A stretch of DNA of 64,000 nt from Massilia litorea. Lineage in GTDB: Bacteria; Pseudomonadota; Gammaproteobacteria; Burkholderiales; Burkholderiaceae_D. The notes beneath the pieces are model-generated. The model had not been told where the DNA came from. It was given only the letters and a program-made list of their open reading frames with translations, and ran no database searches. Made by a program: the position numbers and the translations under genes. Location: the NCBI RefSeq assembly GCF_015101885.1, contig NZ_CP062941.1:5022001-5086000 (forward strand), given 5' to 3'. Of the stretch, positions 34,344 to 43,148 are shown piece by piece; the first letter of the stretch is position 1, and every line of letters begins with the position of its first letter.

Positions 34344-34754
34344 ATGTTAACCGGACTAAATCACCTGACCCTTGCGGTGCGCAATATCGAACGAAGCGTG
34401 GATTTCTATCGACAACTGCTCGGCTTCCGCCTGCTCGCGAGCTGGGATGCAGGCGCTTACTTATCGCTTGGGGATTTGTGGCTGTGTCTGTCGCTGGATC
34501 CCCTGAGGCCGGAAGGACCCACGCCCGAGTACACGCACTACGCGTTCAGCATCACGCAGGACAATCTCGACACCTTGCGTCGGCACCTGCGCGATCACGG
34601 CGTCACCGAGTGGCGACAGAACCGCAGCGAAGGGGACTCCGTTTACTTTCTCGACCCTGACGGACATAAGTTTGAAGCGCACGTTGGCGACGTGCGCAGC
34701 CGGCTCGCCCAATGCCGCATCCAGCCTTACTCAGGCATGCGCTTCTTTGAATGA
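34344..34754 (+). CDS. fosA: FosA-type fosfomycin glutathione transferase
   Basis: 136 residues, the FosA length. The VOC-superfamily enzyme adds glutathione to fosfomycin using Mn2+ and K+. The three metal ligands are in place: His7 (LNHLTL), His65 (YTHYAFS) and Glu111 (KFEAHVGD). The segments [11 protein letters not shown] and [24 protein letters not shown] closely follow the FosA pattern. ATG 34344 is taken because the protein then starts [12 protein letters not shown]. Chromosomal fosA genes are common in environmental Gram-negatives, so presence need not mean recent transfer. Confidence 0.88.
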   Translation: MLTGLNHLTLAVRNIERSVDFYRQLLGFRLLASWDAGAYLSLGDLWLCLSLDPLRPEGPTPEYTHYAFSITQDNLDTLRRHLRDHGVTEWRQNRSEGDSVYFLDPDGHKFEAHVGDVRSRLAQCRIQPYSGMRFFE

Positions 34755-34765
34755 GTTCGGCAATC

Positions 34766-34867
34766 GTGCGCGGGCCGGGCAGCGCCGCGGTCAACCAGGT
34801 AGTCGAGGGCGGCGGGCGCGAGCAGCTGGTGCAGGTCGAGCGGGGTGGAAGGCGTCAGGTGGAGTAA
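34766..34867 (+). pseudogene. broken 3' end of a second GIN-domain gene
   Basis: Beginning 11 bases after fosA, 33 codons and a stop read VRGPGSAAVNQVVEGGGREQ...RRQVE, almost the same as the last residues of the intact GIN protein (VRGPGTASVNQVREGDGREQ...RRQVD). No start or upstream part exists. It is a remnant of a paralogue or of a duplication that the GNAT-fosA segment interrupts. Confidence 0.8.
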
Positions 34868-35070
34868 GTTTTCGGCTGCTTGCTGGCGGTTCCGCATCTC
34901 CGCACTCGGCCTTATAGCGGACCTGTGCTGTTGGGATAAGCGGCGAATCAACGATGCTGCAGCTCTGAAGGCGCATCTTCGCAGTTCATCAGCATCGCGT
35001 ACTTCCCCCAATGTGCATAAGGTTTGCTCCATGATGCGTTGACCGGTTGAACGCGCAGCCGATAGCGCCC

Positions 35071-35625
35071 CTAAGCCATTCGCTTCCTGTCCGCCAAGCG
35101 CCAGCGCAGCAAGCCCGACGTACCCACCAGGTAATAACCGGCAACCACGCCCATGATCCCCATCGTCAGCGGACTGCTGCCGAACGCCGGCACCTGCTGC
35201 GGCCCCAACGTAAACATTTCGAACATGCGATACAGCACGCGCGCAATGAAGAGCATGGCGACGACCATGCCGATCGGGGCGTAGGGAATATAGAAATAAT
35301 CGCTGCCGACGCGCTCGAAACCCATGCGGCGCCAGGCGGCGAAACCGAGCGCAGTGCCGACTGCCGCGCCGCCGAGCAGCGCGCCAAGCACGGCAGGCTT
35401 GGCGAACAGCATGACGATCATGGCCAGCAAAAAGGTCGGCAGGAAGGTCACGCCGAACCAGTGGCGCCACATGCGCGATTTCTGGCGGACGGTCAGGCGC
35501 TGCACGCGCTTGTAGACGCGCCACATGATGAGGGGCGTGGCGGCGAACATGATCAAGTGCGTCTGGGTCATGGTGTAGATGATAATGTGGATGGGCTGGC
35601 GCCGAGTATCACCCATTTTTTCCAT
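35071..35625 (-). CDS. integral membrane protein of unknown function
   Basis: 184 residues with about four or five hydrophobic helices (IHIIIYTMTQTHLIMFAATPLIMW; FGVTFLPTFLLAMIVMLF; AVLGALLGGAAVGTALGFAAW; APIGMVVAMLFIARVLY; MGIMGVVAGYYLVGTSGLL) and basic cytoplasmic loops (RVYKRVQRLTVRQKSRMWRHW). The topology is reminiscent of CcdC/DUF1453-type proteins but I cannot confirm it. The start is uncertain; 35616 and 35571 are in-frame alternatives. It stands alone, with about 230 bases to the divergent nag operon. Confidence 0.65.
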   Translation of the reverse strand: MEKMGDTRRQPIHIIIYTMTQTHLIMFAATPLIMWRVYKRVQRLTVRQKSRMWRHWFGVTFLPTFLLAMIVMLFAKPAVLGALLGGAAVGTALGFAAWRRMGFERVGSDYFYIPYAPIGMVVAMLFIARVLYRMFEMFTLGPQQVPAFGSSPLTMGIMGVVAGYYLVGTSGLLRWRLADRKRMA

Positions 35626-35799
35626 TTTGGAAATAATGGCATTGCGGTTTGTCCGGCTTCCGCCTCCTGCGCGGCGCCCGGGATATGGCGCTCAACCATA
35701 CCAGTTTGCATACCAGCACCCGCTCCCGCTTTTCATAGGGTAGCATCCCCTCCGGAGCACGCCGGGCGGCCCGGCATTCAATACCACTTAAATACCTGT

Positions 35800-35828
35800 T
35801 GACAAGCTCAACCCGCCTCCCTATAGTG
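35800..35828 (+). promoter_or_regulatory. near-consensus sigma-70 promoter of the GlcNAc operon, with upstream half-sites
   Basis: TTGACA (35800-35805), 17-base spacer, TATAGT (35823-35828). Directly upstream the hexamer AATACC occurs at 35781-35786 and 35792-35797, 11 bases apart (one helical turn); CATACCAG occurs at 35697-35704 and 35709-35716. These could be binding half-sites for a repressor or activator of the operon; the factor is not in the window. Confidence 0.8.
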
Positions 35829-35856
35829 CCCTGACCTCCCCGGCACTCATTTCCCC

Positions 35857-36738
35857 ATGATCGAATACCTCATCGGCGTCGATGGCGGCGGCACCGGCAC
35901 CCGCGTGCGCCTGGCCAGCTCCGCCTCCAGCGGCGAAGAACTGGCGCAAACCAGCGCCGGCCCCTCCGGCCTGTCCCACGGCATCGACAATGCCTGGATC
36001 ACCATCCTGGCCGCCATCGGCGAAGCCTGCGCGGTGGCCGATATCGGCTCCCCTCCCCTGTCCTCGATGGCGATCGGCCTCGGCCTCGCCGGCGTGCACA
36101 ACAAGGACTGGGCGGCGCAATTCGTGGCCGCCGATCCCGGCTTTGGCGCCCTCGTGCTCGACACCGACGGCTTCACTACCCTGATGGGCGCCCACGGCGG
36201 CGCGCCGGGCGCGATCGTGGCGATCGGCACGGGCAGCGTCGGCGAAGCGATGCTGGTCGACGGCACCAAGGTCGAAGTCGGCGGCTGGGGCTTCCCGGCC
36301 GGCGACGAAGCGAGCGGCGCCTGGATGGGCCTGCGCGCGCTGAACCATATCGAACAGGTGCTCGACGGCCGCGTGCGCGGCGGCGACTTTGCGCGCGAGG
36401 TGATCGCAGCCTGCGGCGGCAACCGCGACGCGGTGCAGATCTGGCTCGGGCGCGCCAACCAGACGGCCTACGCCAGCCTGGCACGCTTCGTCGTGATCCA
36501 TGGCGAGACCGATCCGGTGGCGCGCGCCATCCTCGAACACGCGGGGCGCGAGGTGGCGAGCATCGCCGACGCCCTCGACCCGTCCCACACGCTGCCGCTG
36601 GCCTTGTGCGGCGGCCTGGGCGACGTGCTGCTGGCCTGGCTGCCGCCGGAAACGCGCGCCCGCTGCCTGCCGGCCCAGGGCGACTCCGCACGCGGCGCCC
36701 TGCTGATGATCGAACGCTATCTGAAAGAACGCCAATGA
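35857..36738 (+). CDS. N-acetylglucosamine kinase, BadF/BadG/BcrA/BcrD ATPase family
   Basis: 293 residues. The ASKHA phosphate-1 motif IGVDGGGTGTRVRLA (6-20), phosphate-2 IVAIGTGSVGEAM and the adenosine motif ALCGGLGDVLLAWL are in place. In proteobacterial GlcNAc operons this enzyme phosphorylates imported GlcNAc to GlcNAc-6-phosphate, in place of a PTS. First gene of a four-gene operon; its stop overlaps the nagA start by four bases (ATGA). Confidence 0.85.
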   Translation: MIEYLIGVDGGGTGTRVRLASSASSGEELAQTSAGPSGLSHGIDNAWITILAAIGEACAVADIGSPPLSSMAIGLGLAGVHNKDWAAQFVAADPGFGALVLDTDGFTTLMGAHGGAPGAIVAIGTGSVGEAMLVDGTKVEVGGWGFPAGDEASGAWMGLRALNHIEQVLDGRVRGGDFAREVIAACGGNRDAVQIWLGRANQTAYASLARFVVIHGETDPVARAILEHAGREVASIADALDPSHTLPLALCGGLGDVLLAWLPPETRARCLPAQGDSARGALLMIERYLKERQ

Positions 36739-37820
36739 AAGGCAATATCCTCACTCCCGACGGCTGGGTCCATGGCGAATTGCGCTTCGGTGCCCGCATC
36801 GATGCCATCGAGGGCAATCCGGTCGACATCGAGAGCAATGGCGACGACCTCATCCTGCCCGGCTTCATCGACGTCCACGTGCACGGCGGCGCCGGGCGCG
36901 ACATGATGGAAGGCGGCGACGCGCCGCACGTGATCGCGGCCCTGCACGCAAAGCACGGCACCACCAGCCTGCTCGCCACCACAATGACCGCCCCGCCGGA
37001 AGACATCCAGCGCGCATTGAAGGCCATCGGCGCGGCCTGCAAGGAGCGCGGCAGCAAAGAGGCGCGCATCCTCGGCGTGCACCTGGAAGGCCCCTACATC
37101 AATGCCGCCAGGCTGGGCGCCCAGCCGCCGTTCGCCAAGGAAGCCACGCTCGCCGAGATCGAAGCCTATGAAGCCCTGGCGCCGATGCGCGTGATCACGG
37201 TGGCGCCCGAAATCCACGGCCACCTCGAACTGGTGCGGCTGCTGGCGGACCAGGGCGTGCGTGTCCAAATCGGCCACACCAGCGGTTCCTACGAAGACGG
37301 CGTCGCCGCACTGGAGCACGGCGCGGCCGGTTTTACCCACCTGTTCAATGCAATGCCGGGCCTGCACCACCGCGAGCCGGGCATGGTCGGCGCAGCGCTG
37401 GCCCATGCGCAGTACGCCGAGATCATCCCCGACCTGCTGCACGTGCATCCGGGTGCGATCAAGGTGGCATTGCGTTCGATTCCGCAGCTGTTCTGCGTGA
37501 CCGATTCGACCGCCGCCGCCGGCATGCCCGACGGCGAATACATGCTGGGCCGCCAGGTGGTCCACAAATGCATGGGCGGCGTGCGCCTGGCCGATGGCAC
37601 CCTCGCCGGCTCGACGCTGACGATGATTGGTGCGCTGCGCAATCTGGTGAAAATCGGACTGTCGCTGGCGGAAGCCTCGCGCCGCGTCTCGACCAACGCC
37701 GCCGACTATCTCGGCGAAACCCAGCGCGGCCGCATCCAACCCGGATGCCATGCCGACTTCGTCGTGCTCGACCGCGACCTGAACATCAAAGCTGTCTATA
37801 TCGAAGGAGAAGCCGTATGA
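36735..37820 (+). CDS. nagA: N-acetylglucosamine-6-phosphate deacetylase
   Basis: 361 residues. Amidohydrolase fold with the metal ligands His48-x-His50 (DVHVHGG), Glu118 (HLEGPYIN), His181 (IGHTSG) and His202 (THLFNAMPG), and catalytic Asp257 (VTDSTAAAG). It removes acetate from GlcNAc-6-P to give GlcN-6-P. ATG 36735 overlaps the kinase stop; its own stop overlaps the next start (ATGA), so all three are coupled. Confidence 0.95.
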   Translation: MKGNILTPDGWVHGELRFGARIDAIEGNPVDIESNGDDLILPGFIDVHVHGGAGRDMMEGGDAPHVIAALHAKHGTTSLLATTMTAPPEDIQRALKAIGAACKERGSKEARILGVHLEGPYINAARLGAQPPFAKEATLAEIEAYEALAPMRVITVAPEIHGHLELVRLLADQGVRVQIGHTSGSYEDGVAALEHGAAGFTHLFNAMPGLHHREPGMVGAALAHAQYAEIIPDLLHVHPGAIKVALRSIPQLFCVTDSTAAAGMPDGEYMLGRQVVHKCMGGVRLADGTLAGSTLTMIGALRNLVKIGLSLAEASRRVSTNAADYLGETQRGRIQPGCHADFVVLDRDLNIKAVYIEGEAV

Positions 37821-38851
37821 CCGTCCCTGCAACCTCGCTGATGCTGCAGGAGGCCATGTCGGCCGGCGACTGCGTCGCCCTGCAACTGTCCCAGGACACC
37901 GAACGCTACGCCGAACTCGGACGTACGCTGAGGTCGACCAATTTCCACAGCGCCGTCACCGTGGCGCGCGGCAGCTCGGACCACGCGTCGAGCTATGTCG
38001 CCTACCTGATCATGTCGCGCATGGGGCGCCTCGTCACCTCGCTGCCGATGTCGCTCGTCACGCTGTATAAATCGCCGCTCGTCACGCAGGGCACGCTGGC
38101 GATCTCGATCTCGCAATCGGGCCAGAGCCCGGACGTGGTCGAGCCGATCCAGTACTTCCGCGACGGCGGCGCCACCACCGTGGCACTCGTGAATGACGCC
38201 GAATCGCCGCTGGCAAAGGCCGCCGCCTGGACCATGCCCCTGCACGCCGGCAAGGAGCAGAGCGTGGCCGCAACCAAGAGTTTTATTACGAGCCTGGTGG
38301 CGGGCGCGCGCCTGGTCGCCGAATGGCAGGACGACGCCGAACTGAAAGCGGGCCTCGCCGCACTGCCGGACGACCTGCGCGCAGCGTCCCGGGTCGACTG
38401 GTCGGCCGCCATCGAGGTGCTGGCGCCGGCCCGCAACATCATGGTGGTCGGACGCGGCATCAGCTTCCCGATCGCCCTGGAGGCGGCCCTGAAATTCAAG
38501 GAAACCTCGGCCCTGCAGGCGGAGGCCTTCTCGGGCGCCGAGATCAAGCACGGCCCGATGGCCCTGATCGAGGACGGCTATCCGCTGCTGATCTTCGCCA
38601 CGCGCGGCCCGGCCCAGGCCGGCCTGGTTGCGCTGGCGACCGAGATGCGCGGGCGCGGCGCGCGCGTGCTGCTGGCGGCGCCGGAAGACATCGCCGAGCG
38701 CGACCTGACGCTGCCGGTGGCGGCCACGCCCGACCTCGACCCGATCGTCGCGATCCAGGCCTTCTATGTAATGGCCGCCCAGCTCTCGAAGGCGCGCGGG
38801 CTCGATCCGGACCGGCCGCGCCACCTGAGCAAAGTCACCAGAACAAACTGA
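37817..38851 (+). CDS. nagB-II: SIS-domain glucosamine-6-phosphate deaminase (NagB-II type)
   Basis: 344 residues with two SIS domains: ARGSSDHASSYVAYLIM...ISISQSGQSPDVVEPIQ and VVGRGISFPIALEAALKFKETSALQAEAFSGAEIKHGP. This is the isomerising half of GlmS without the glutamine amidotransferase part, as in the NagB-II enzymes of Shewanella, and replaces the classical NagB. It converts GlcN-6-P to fructose-6-P and ammonia. The position directly after nagA supports this over other SIS functions such as AgaS. Confidence 0.9.
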   Translation: MTVPATSLMLQEAMSAGDCVALQLSQDTERYAELGRTLRSTNFHSAVTVARGSSDHASSYVAYLIMSRMGRLVTSLPMSLVTLYKSPLVTQGTLAISISQSGQSPDVVEPIQYFRDGGATTVALVNDAESPLAKAAAWTMPLHAGKEQSVAATKSFITSLVAGARLVAEWQDDAELKAGLAALPDDLRAASRVDWSAAIEVLAPARNIMVVGRGISFPIALEAALKFKETSALQAEAFSGAEIKHGPMALIEDGYPLLIFATRGPAQAGLVALATEMRGRGARVLLAAPEDIAERDLTLPVAATPDLDPIVAIQAFYVMAAQLSKARGLDPDRPRHLSKVTRTN

Positions 38852-38861
38852 GCCACAAGCC

Positions 38862-40421
38862 ATGGACGACCTGAAAAAAATCGCCGGCCAGCTGATCATG
38901 GTGCGCCTGTTCGGCACCGAGCTGGATGAAGACACGGCCCGCTTCCTGGCGGCGAATCGCGTGCGCGGCGCCTGCCTGTTCCGCCAGAACATGACGGACG
39001 CGGCGCAGCTGACGCGCCTGACCGGCGCCCTGCGCGCGGTGATGGGGCCGGAAGCGCTGATCGCACTCGACCAGGAAGGCGGCGCCGTGGTGCGTTCGAC
39101 CTGGGTGCCGGCGCCGCCCTCGGCGATGGCCATCGGTGCGGCCAACGATCCGATTCTCGCGCGCGAGGTCGGTGCAGCCGTGGCGCGCGCCGTGCGTTCG
39201 CTCGGCTTCAACTGGAACTTCGCGCCCGTCCTCGACCTGAACAACAATCCGCACAACCCGGTGATCGCGGAACGCTCCTTCGGCGCCGATCCCGAGACCG
39301 CCACCCGGATTGCCCTGGCCTGGATGGAAGGCAGCGAAGCGGAGGGCGTGGCCTGCTGCGTCAAGCACTTCCCCGGCCACGGCGACACCCACGTCGACTC
39401 GCACCGCGCGCTGCCGACCGTCGACAAGCCGCTGGCGGAACTGGAGCGCTTCGAGTTCGCGCCGTTCAGGATGGCGGCTCCGTTCGCCCCCGCGATGATG
39501 ACGGCCCACATCGTCTACCCCGCGCTCGACCCGGACTATCCGGCCACGATGTCGCGCCCCATCCTGACCGGCATCCTGCGCGAAGGCTGGAACTACGGGG
39601 GCGTGATCATCACCGACGGCATGGACATGCACGCGATCGCGCACCGCTACGGTGTCGGCCAGGCCGCCGTGCGCGCGCTGGTGGCCGGGGCCGACATGGT
39701 GATGGCGATCGGCTCGCGCGAGACGCAGGAAGAGACGATCGAAGCGATTGCCGCGGCCATCGCCTCGGGCGAGCTGCCGATGGCGGAAGTCGAGGCCCGC
39801 CTGGCGCGCCTGGCGAAGCTGGCGGCCGCGCATCCGGCCGGCGGCATTGCGCGTCCAGCGGCGGCCGTCACGGCAGCAAACGCGCCCGAAGTCATGGGCA
39901 GCGAAGCGCCGGGCGCCGACGAAGCGCCGATCTACACGACCGATATCGAGGACCGCGCCCTGATGGCGCGCGCCTGGCAGCGCGGCCTGAGCAGCCGTGG
40001 CGCCGTGGTCCGTCCTTCTCCCGGCGCGCGCGTGCGCCTGGTCGCGCGCCAGGACGTGGTCAGCGACGGCGTCTCGGAAGCGGGCGTGCCGGCCGCCGCC
40101 ATCGCCGCTTCGCTGGCGCAGCTGTTCGAGGTCGAGCTGGTGACCTTTGCGGACGCCGATACCTTCGACTGGAGCGCCCTGCCCCAGGACGGCCGCTTCA
40201 CGATCCTGGCCTCGACCTCGCGCCGCCGCTACGGTCCGCATGTGCGCGCGACCTGGCGTCCCGACCTGCACCTGGCGCTCTGGAACCCCTACCAGGCGCT
40301 CGACGTCGAGGCCCCGGCCCTGATGACCTACGGCTTTGCCGCGCCCGCACTGGCGGCGGTCAATGCCTGGCTGGCGGGCGAGATCGAGGCCACGGGCCAG
40401 TGCCCGGTGCCGGGCTTCTGA
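38862..40421 (+). CDS. GH3 beta-N-acetylhexosaminidase (NagZ-like) with C-terminal extension
   Basis: 519 residues. The GH3 catalytic domain spans about 1-340, with KHFPGHGDTHVDSH (168-181), the flexible loop carrying the general acid/base Asp-His dyad of NagZ, and nucleophile Asp252 (ITDGMDMH). NagZ is usually about 340 residues; here about 180 residues follow, including RLVARQDVVSDGVSE and a helix-rich end resembling the second domain of longer GH3 enzymes. No signal peptide, so it acts in the cytoplasm, releasing GlcNAc from chito-oligosaccharides or muropeptides. Last gene of the operon, 10 bases after the deaminase gene. Confidence 0.87.
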   Translation: MDDLKKIAGQLIMVRLFGTELDEDTARFLAANRVRGACLFRQNMTDAAQLTRLTGALRAVMGPEALIALDQEGGAVVRSTWVPAPPSAMAIGAANDPILAREVGAAVARAVRSLGFNWNFAPVLDLNNNPHNPVIAERSFGADPETATRIALAWMEGSEAEGVACCVKHFPGHGDTHVDSHRALPTVDKPLAELERFEFAPFRMAAPFAPAMMTAHIVYPALDPDYPATMSRPILTGILREGWNYGGVIITDGMDMHAIAHRYGVGQAAVRALVAGADMVMAIGSRETQEETIEAIAAAIASGELPMAEVEARLARLAKLAAAHPAGGIARPAAAVTAANAPEVMGSEAPGADEAPIYTTDIEDRALMARAWQRGLSSRGAVVRPSPGARVRLVARQDVVSDGVSEAGVPAAAIAASLAQLFEVELVTFADADTFDWSALPQDGRFTILASTSRRRYGPHVRATWRPDLHLALWNPYQALDVEAPALMTYGFAAPALAAVNAWLAGEIEATGQCPVPGF

Positions 40422-40504
40422 GACCGTAAGCGTTACTGTGCGCCAAACACGGTAACGCAATGTAACGACATCCCCATCCCCTTTACACGTGCGGCACAAT
40501 TGCG

Positions 40505-40543
40505 GCGCATTGTCGGACCTGTTTATGGGACAATGCGCGTTTT
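40505..40543 (+). terminator. hairpin with short U-run between the GlcNAc operon and the next gene
   Basis: Perfect arms GCGCATTGTC/GACAATGCGC with a 14-base loop, followed by GTTTT. It either terminates the nag operon or sits in the leader of the gene at 40612. Confidence 0.55.
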
Positions 40544-40611
40544 GCTCAAGCTTGGCAAAAATGCCATCTTGCCGCGGGATTGCACCGCTCATCTTTTTAG
40601 AAGGATCATTC

Positions 40612-41928
40612 ATGTCCCATTTCCGCCTCGCTCGCCTCTGCCTGCTGCTGGCTGCCGTCGGCCTGAACACCGCGCCCGCCCTGATGACGAGCGCCCACGC
40701 CCAGAAGGGCGACGCCCCTGCGGCCGCGCCGTCCAACAACGTGCGCCCGGAACTGTACAAGCTGCTCGATCCGGCCCAACTGCAACCGCTGATCGCATCC
40801 AAGAACGCTGCCGAACTGCAGAACCGCGTCACCCAGGCCGAAGCGATCCCGAACAAGACGCCGTACGAAGCCTATGTTGTGAACCGTGCCAAGATGGTGC
40901 AGGCCTCCCTCGCCGGCAACGATGCGGGTGTGGCGGCCGCGGCCGAGGAAGTCCTGAAGTCGGGCTTCGAGCCGAAGGATTCGCAGCCGAAGCTGGTGCT
41001 GGCCATCGCCGACATCCAGTACAAGGCCAAGAACTACCCTGCCACCGTCGAACAGCTCAAGCGCTATGAAGCGATGGGCGGCGACATGACGACGGCCCGT
41101 CCGCTGCTGGTGCGTGCGCAGTACCTGAGCAAGGACTACGCCAGCGCCAAGCCGCAGCTGGTGCAGATCATCAGCGAGGCCGAAAAGGCGGGCAAGGCGC
41201 CGTCGCAGGAAGACCTCAAGCTCCTGCTGAGCGCCGCGAACGAGACCAAGGACACCGCCGTCTACGAGAGCACCGTCCAGAAGCTGGTGACCTACTACCC
41301 GAGCGATGAAATGTGGGGCGAAATCATCCGCGTGGGCGTGATCAAGAAGCCTGGCTTCGACCAGAACAACTTCATGCCGGTGCTGCGCCTGTACTTCGGC
41401 ACCATGAAGACGCTGCGCGAGGAAGACTATGTCGACCTGGCCGAAACCGCCCTGCGCGACGGCTTCCCGACCGAAGCGAAGAACGCGCTGGACGCCGGCT
41501 ACGCCGCGGGTGTGCTGGGCAAGGGTGCCAACGCCAAGGCGCACAACGCGCTGCGCGTGCGCGCCGACAAGGGCGCCGCCGACGACGCGAAGAACATCGC
41601 CGCCGGCGAAGCCTCGGCAACGAAGTCGAAGACCGGCGCCGGCCTGGTCAACCTCGGCTGGGCCTACGCGACGATGGGCCAGTACGACAAGGGCATCGGC
41701 TTCATCCAGCAAGGTATCGCCAAGGGTGGCCTGAAGCAGCCCGACGAAGCCAAGCTGCGCCTGGGTGCGGCGCAGGCCAAGGCCGGCCGCAAGGACGACG
41801 CCATCAAGACCTTCGAAAGCGTCAAGGCGGGCGGCGGCCTGTCGGACGTGGCCCGCATCTGGGTCATGACGCTCAAGCAGCCGGCCGGCGCGGCGACTGC
41901 GTCGACGGCACCTGCCGCAGGCAAGTAA
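40612..41928 (+). CDS. exported helical-repeat (TPR/Sel1-like) protein
   Basis: 438 residues from ATG 40612 (AAGGA upstream; longer frame to 40489 crosses the hairpin). Signal peptide (LARLCLLLAAVGLNTAPALMTSAHAQ), then repeated helical hairpins typical of tetratricopeptide-like proteins: IADIQYKAKNYPATVEQLKRY, GLVNLGWAYATMGQYDKGIGFIQQGI and LGAAQAKAGRKDDAIKTFESV. Probably a periplasmic scaffold. The Ala/Thr tail is low complexity. Well-expressed codon choice. No defined family name. Confidence 0.75.
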   Translation: MSHFRLARLCLLLAAVGLNTAPALMTSAHAQKGDAPAAAPSNNVRPELYKLLDPAQLQPLIASKNAAELQNRVTQAEAIPNKTPYEAYVVNRAKMVQASLAGNDAGVAAAAEEVLKSGFEPKDSQPKLVLAIADIQYKAKNYPATVEQLKRYEAMGGDMTTARPLLVRAQYLSKDYASAKPQLVQIISEAEKAGKAPSQEDLKLLLSAANETKDTAVYESTVQKLVTYYPSDEMWGEIIRVGVIKKPGFDQNNFMPVLRLYFGTMKTLREEDYVDLAETALRDGFPTEAKNALDAGYAAGVLGKGANAKAHNALRVRADKGAADDAKNIAAGEASATKSKTGAGLVNLGWAYATMGQYDKGIGFIQQGIAKGGLKQPDEAKLRLGAAQAKAGRKDDAIKTFESVKAGGGLSDVARIWVMTLKQPAGAATASTAPAAGK

Positions 41929-41948
41929 GCAGCAAGGCTGCATTGAAA

Positions 41949-41983
41949 AGCGGGCGGACGCCACTGGCGCCGCCCGCTTTTTT
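41949..41983 (+). terminator. Rho-independent terminator
   Basis: GCGGGCGGACGCC/GGCGCCGCCCGC (one bulge) followed by TTTTTT, 20 bases after the TPR-like gene. Confidence 0.85.
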
Positions 41984-42061
41984 ATTGCCGCCACAGTTCG
42001 CCAGCGAACATCGCCGCCCCCATCCTTTGCGCATAATCGGGTTTTCTTCACGGAGCGTGCC

Positions 42062-43132
42062 ATGACGACGGTTCGCAAGGGACAGGCGCCCGCTCGGCTC
42101 GAGCGCGACGAATTCCGCCGCAAATTCTTCGACGGCTTTTTCGATCCGGCCTATGAGACGGTCGCGCACGAACTGGCGAAGGTCGAGGAAGTGGCCTGGC
42201 AGGCCTACCAGGACAAGCGCAAGGCGCCGCGTACGCTCAAGGCCGGCGCCGGCTTCGCCGATCCGGACTACGACCTGTCGATCGAATGGAAGGCCGCGCG
42301 CGACCGCCTGCTGGCCGCCGAGATCCACCAGAAGAAGCCCGACACCCCGAGCCGCATCCTCCTGATCAACGCCTCGGCGCGCAACGACGGCAGCTGTCCC
42401 GGCGAGATGTCGAAGTCCTGGCGCCTCACGAAAATCGCGCGCGACGCGCTGGCCGCATGCGGGATGGAGGCCGACCTGCTCGACCTGTCACGCCTGACCT
42501 CCGACTACGACCGCCACATCCATCCCTGCAAGGGCTGCGCCTCGACCGCCATGCCGCTCTGCCACTGGCCCTGCAGCTGCTACCCGAACCACGCCGAGCG
42601 CCAGACCGGCGACTGGATGAACGAGATCTACGAACGCTGGGTCGCCGCCCACGGCGTCATCATCCTGACGCCGGTCTACTGGTACCAGACGCCGTCCACG
42701 CTGAAACTCATGATCGACCGCCTGGTGTGCGCCGACGGCGGCAACCCGGACCCGAGTTCCACCCACGGCAAGGATGCGATGAAAGCCAAGGAAATGGAGC
42801 TGGCGGGCTGGGACTATCCGAAGCACCTGGCCGGCCGTGCCTTCGGCGTCGTCGTGCACGGCGACGTCGCCGGCATCGAAGGCACGCGCCGTTCGCTGAC
42901 GGACTGGCTGAACTGGATGGGTTTGGTCGACGCGGGCAGCTTCGGCACGCTCGACCGCTTCATCGGCTATTACGAATCGTATGCCGAGAGCCATGAGGTG
43001 CTCGACCGCGACACGGACGTGCAGGAAGAAGTGCGCAACGTGGCGCGCGCGGTGGCGCTGACGGTGCAGGATTTACGTTCGGGACGCGTGGTGCCGCAGT
43101 CGGCGAAACTGAAGGCACCGCGTCCCAAGTAA
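42062..43132 (+). CDS. NAD(P)H-dependent flavin reductase / flavodoxin-fold oxidoreductase
   Basis: 356 residues. An N-terminal helical extension of about 95 residues precedes the flavodoxin-like domain, which begins RILLINASARNDGSCPGEMSK, the FMN-phosphate loop of NADPH-dependent FMN reductases, and continues with HGVIILTPVYWYQTPSTLKLMIDR. A Cys-rich insert (PCKGCASTAMPLCHWPCSCYP) suggests a metal or disulfide element unusual for the core family. The substrate is unknown. Monocistronic; convergent with the SDR gene 16 bases away. Confidence 0.82.
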   Translation: MTTVRKGQAPARLERDEFRRKFFDGFFDPAYETVAHELAKVEEVAWQAYQDKRKAPRTLKAGAGFADPDYDLSIEWKAARDRLLAAEIHQKKPDTPSRILLINASARNDGSCPGEMSKSWRLTKIARDALAACGMEADLLDLSRLTSDYDRHIHPCKGCASTAMPLCHWPCSCYPNHAERQTGDWMNEIYERWVAAHGVIILTPVYWYQTPSTLKLMIDRLVCADGGNPDPSSTHGKDAMKAKEMELAGWDYPKHLAGRAFGVVVHGDVAGIEGTRRSLTDWLNWMGLVDAGSFGTLDRFIGYYESYAESHEVLDRDTDVQEEVRNVARAVALTVQDLRSGRVVPQSAKLKAPRPK

Positions 43133-43148
43133 GACGGGCGCCTGCACA

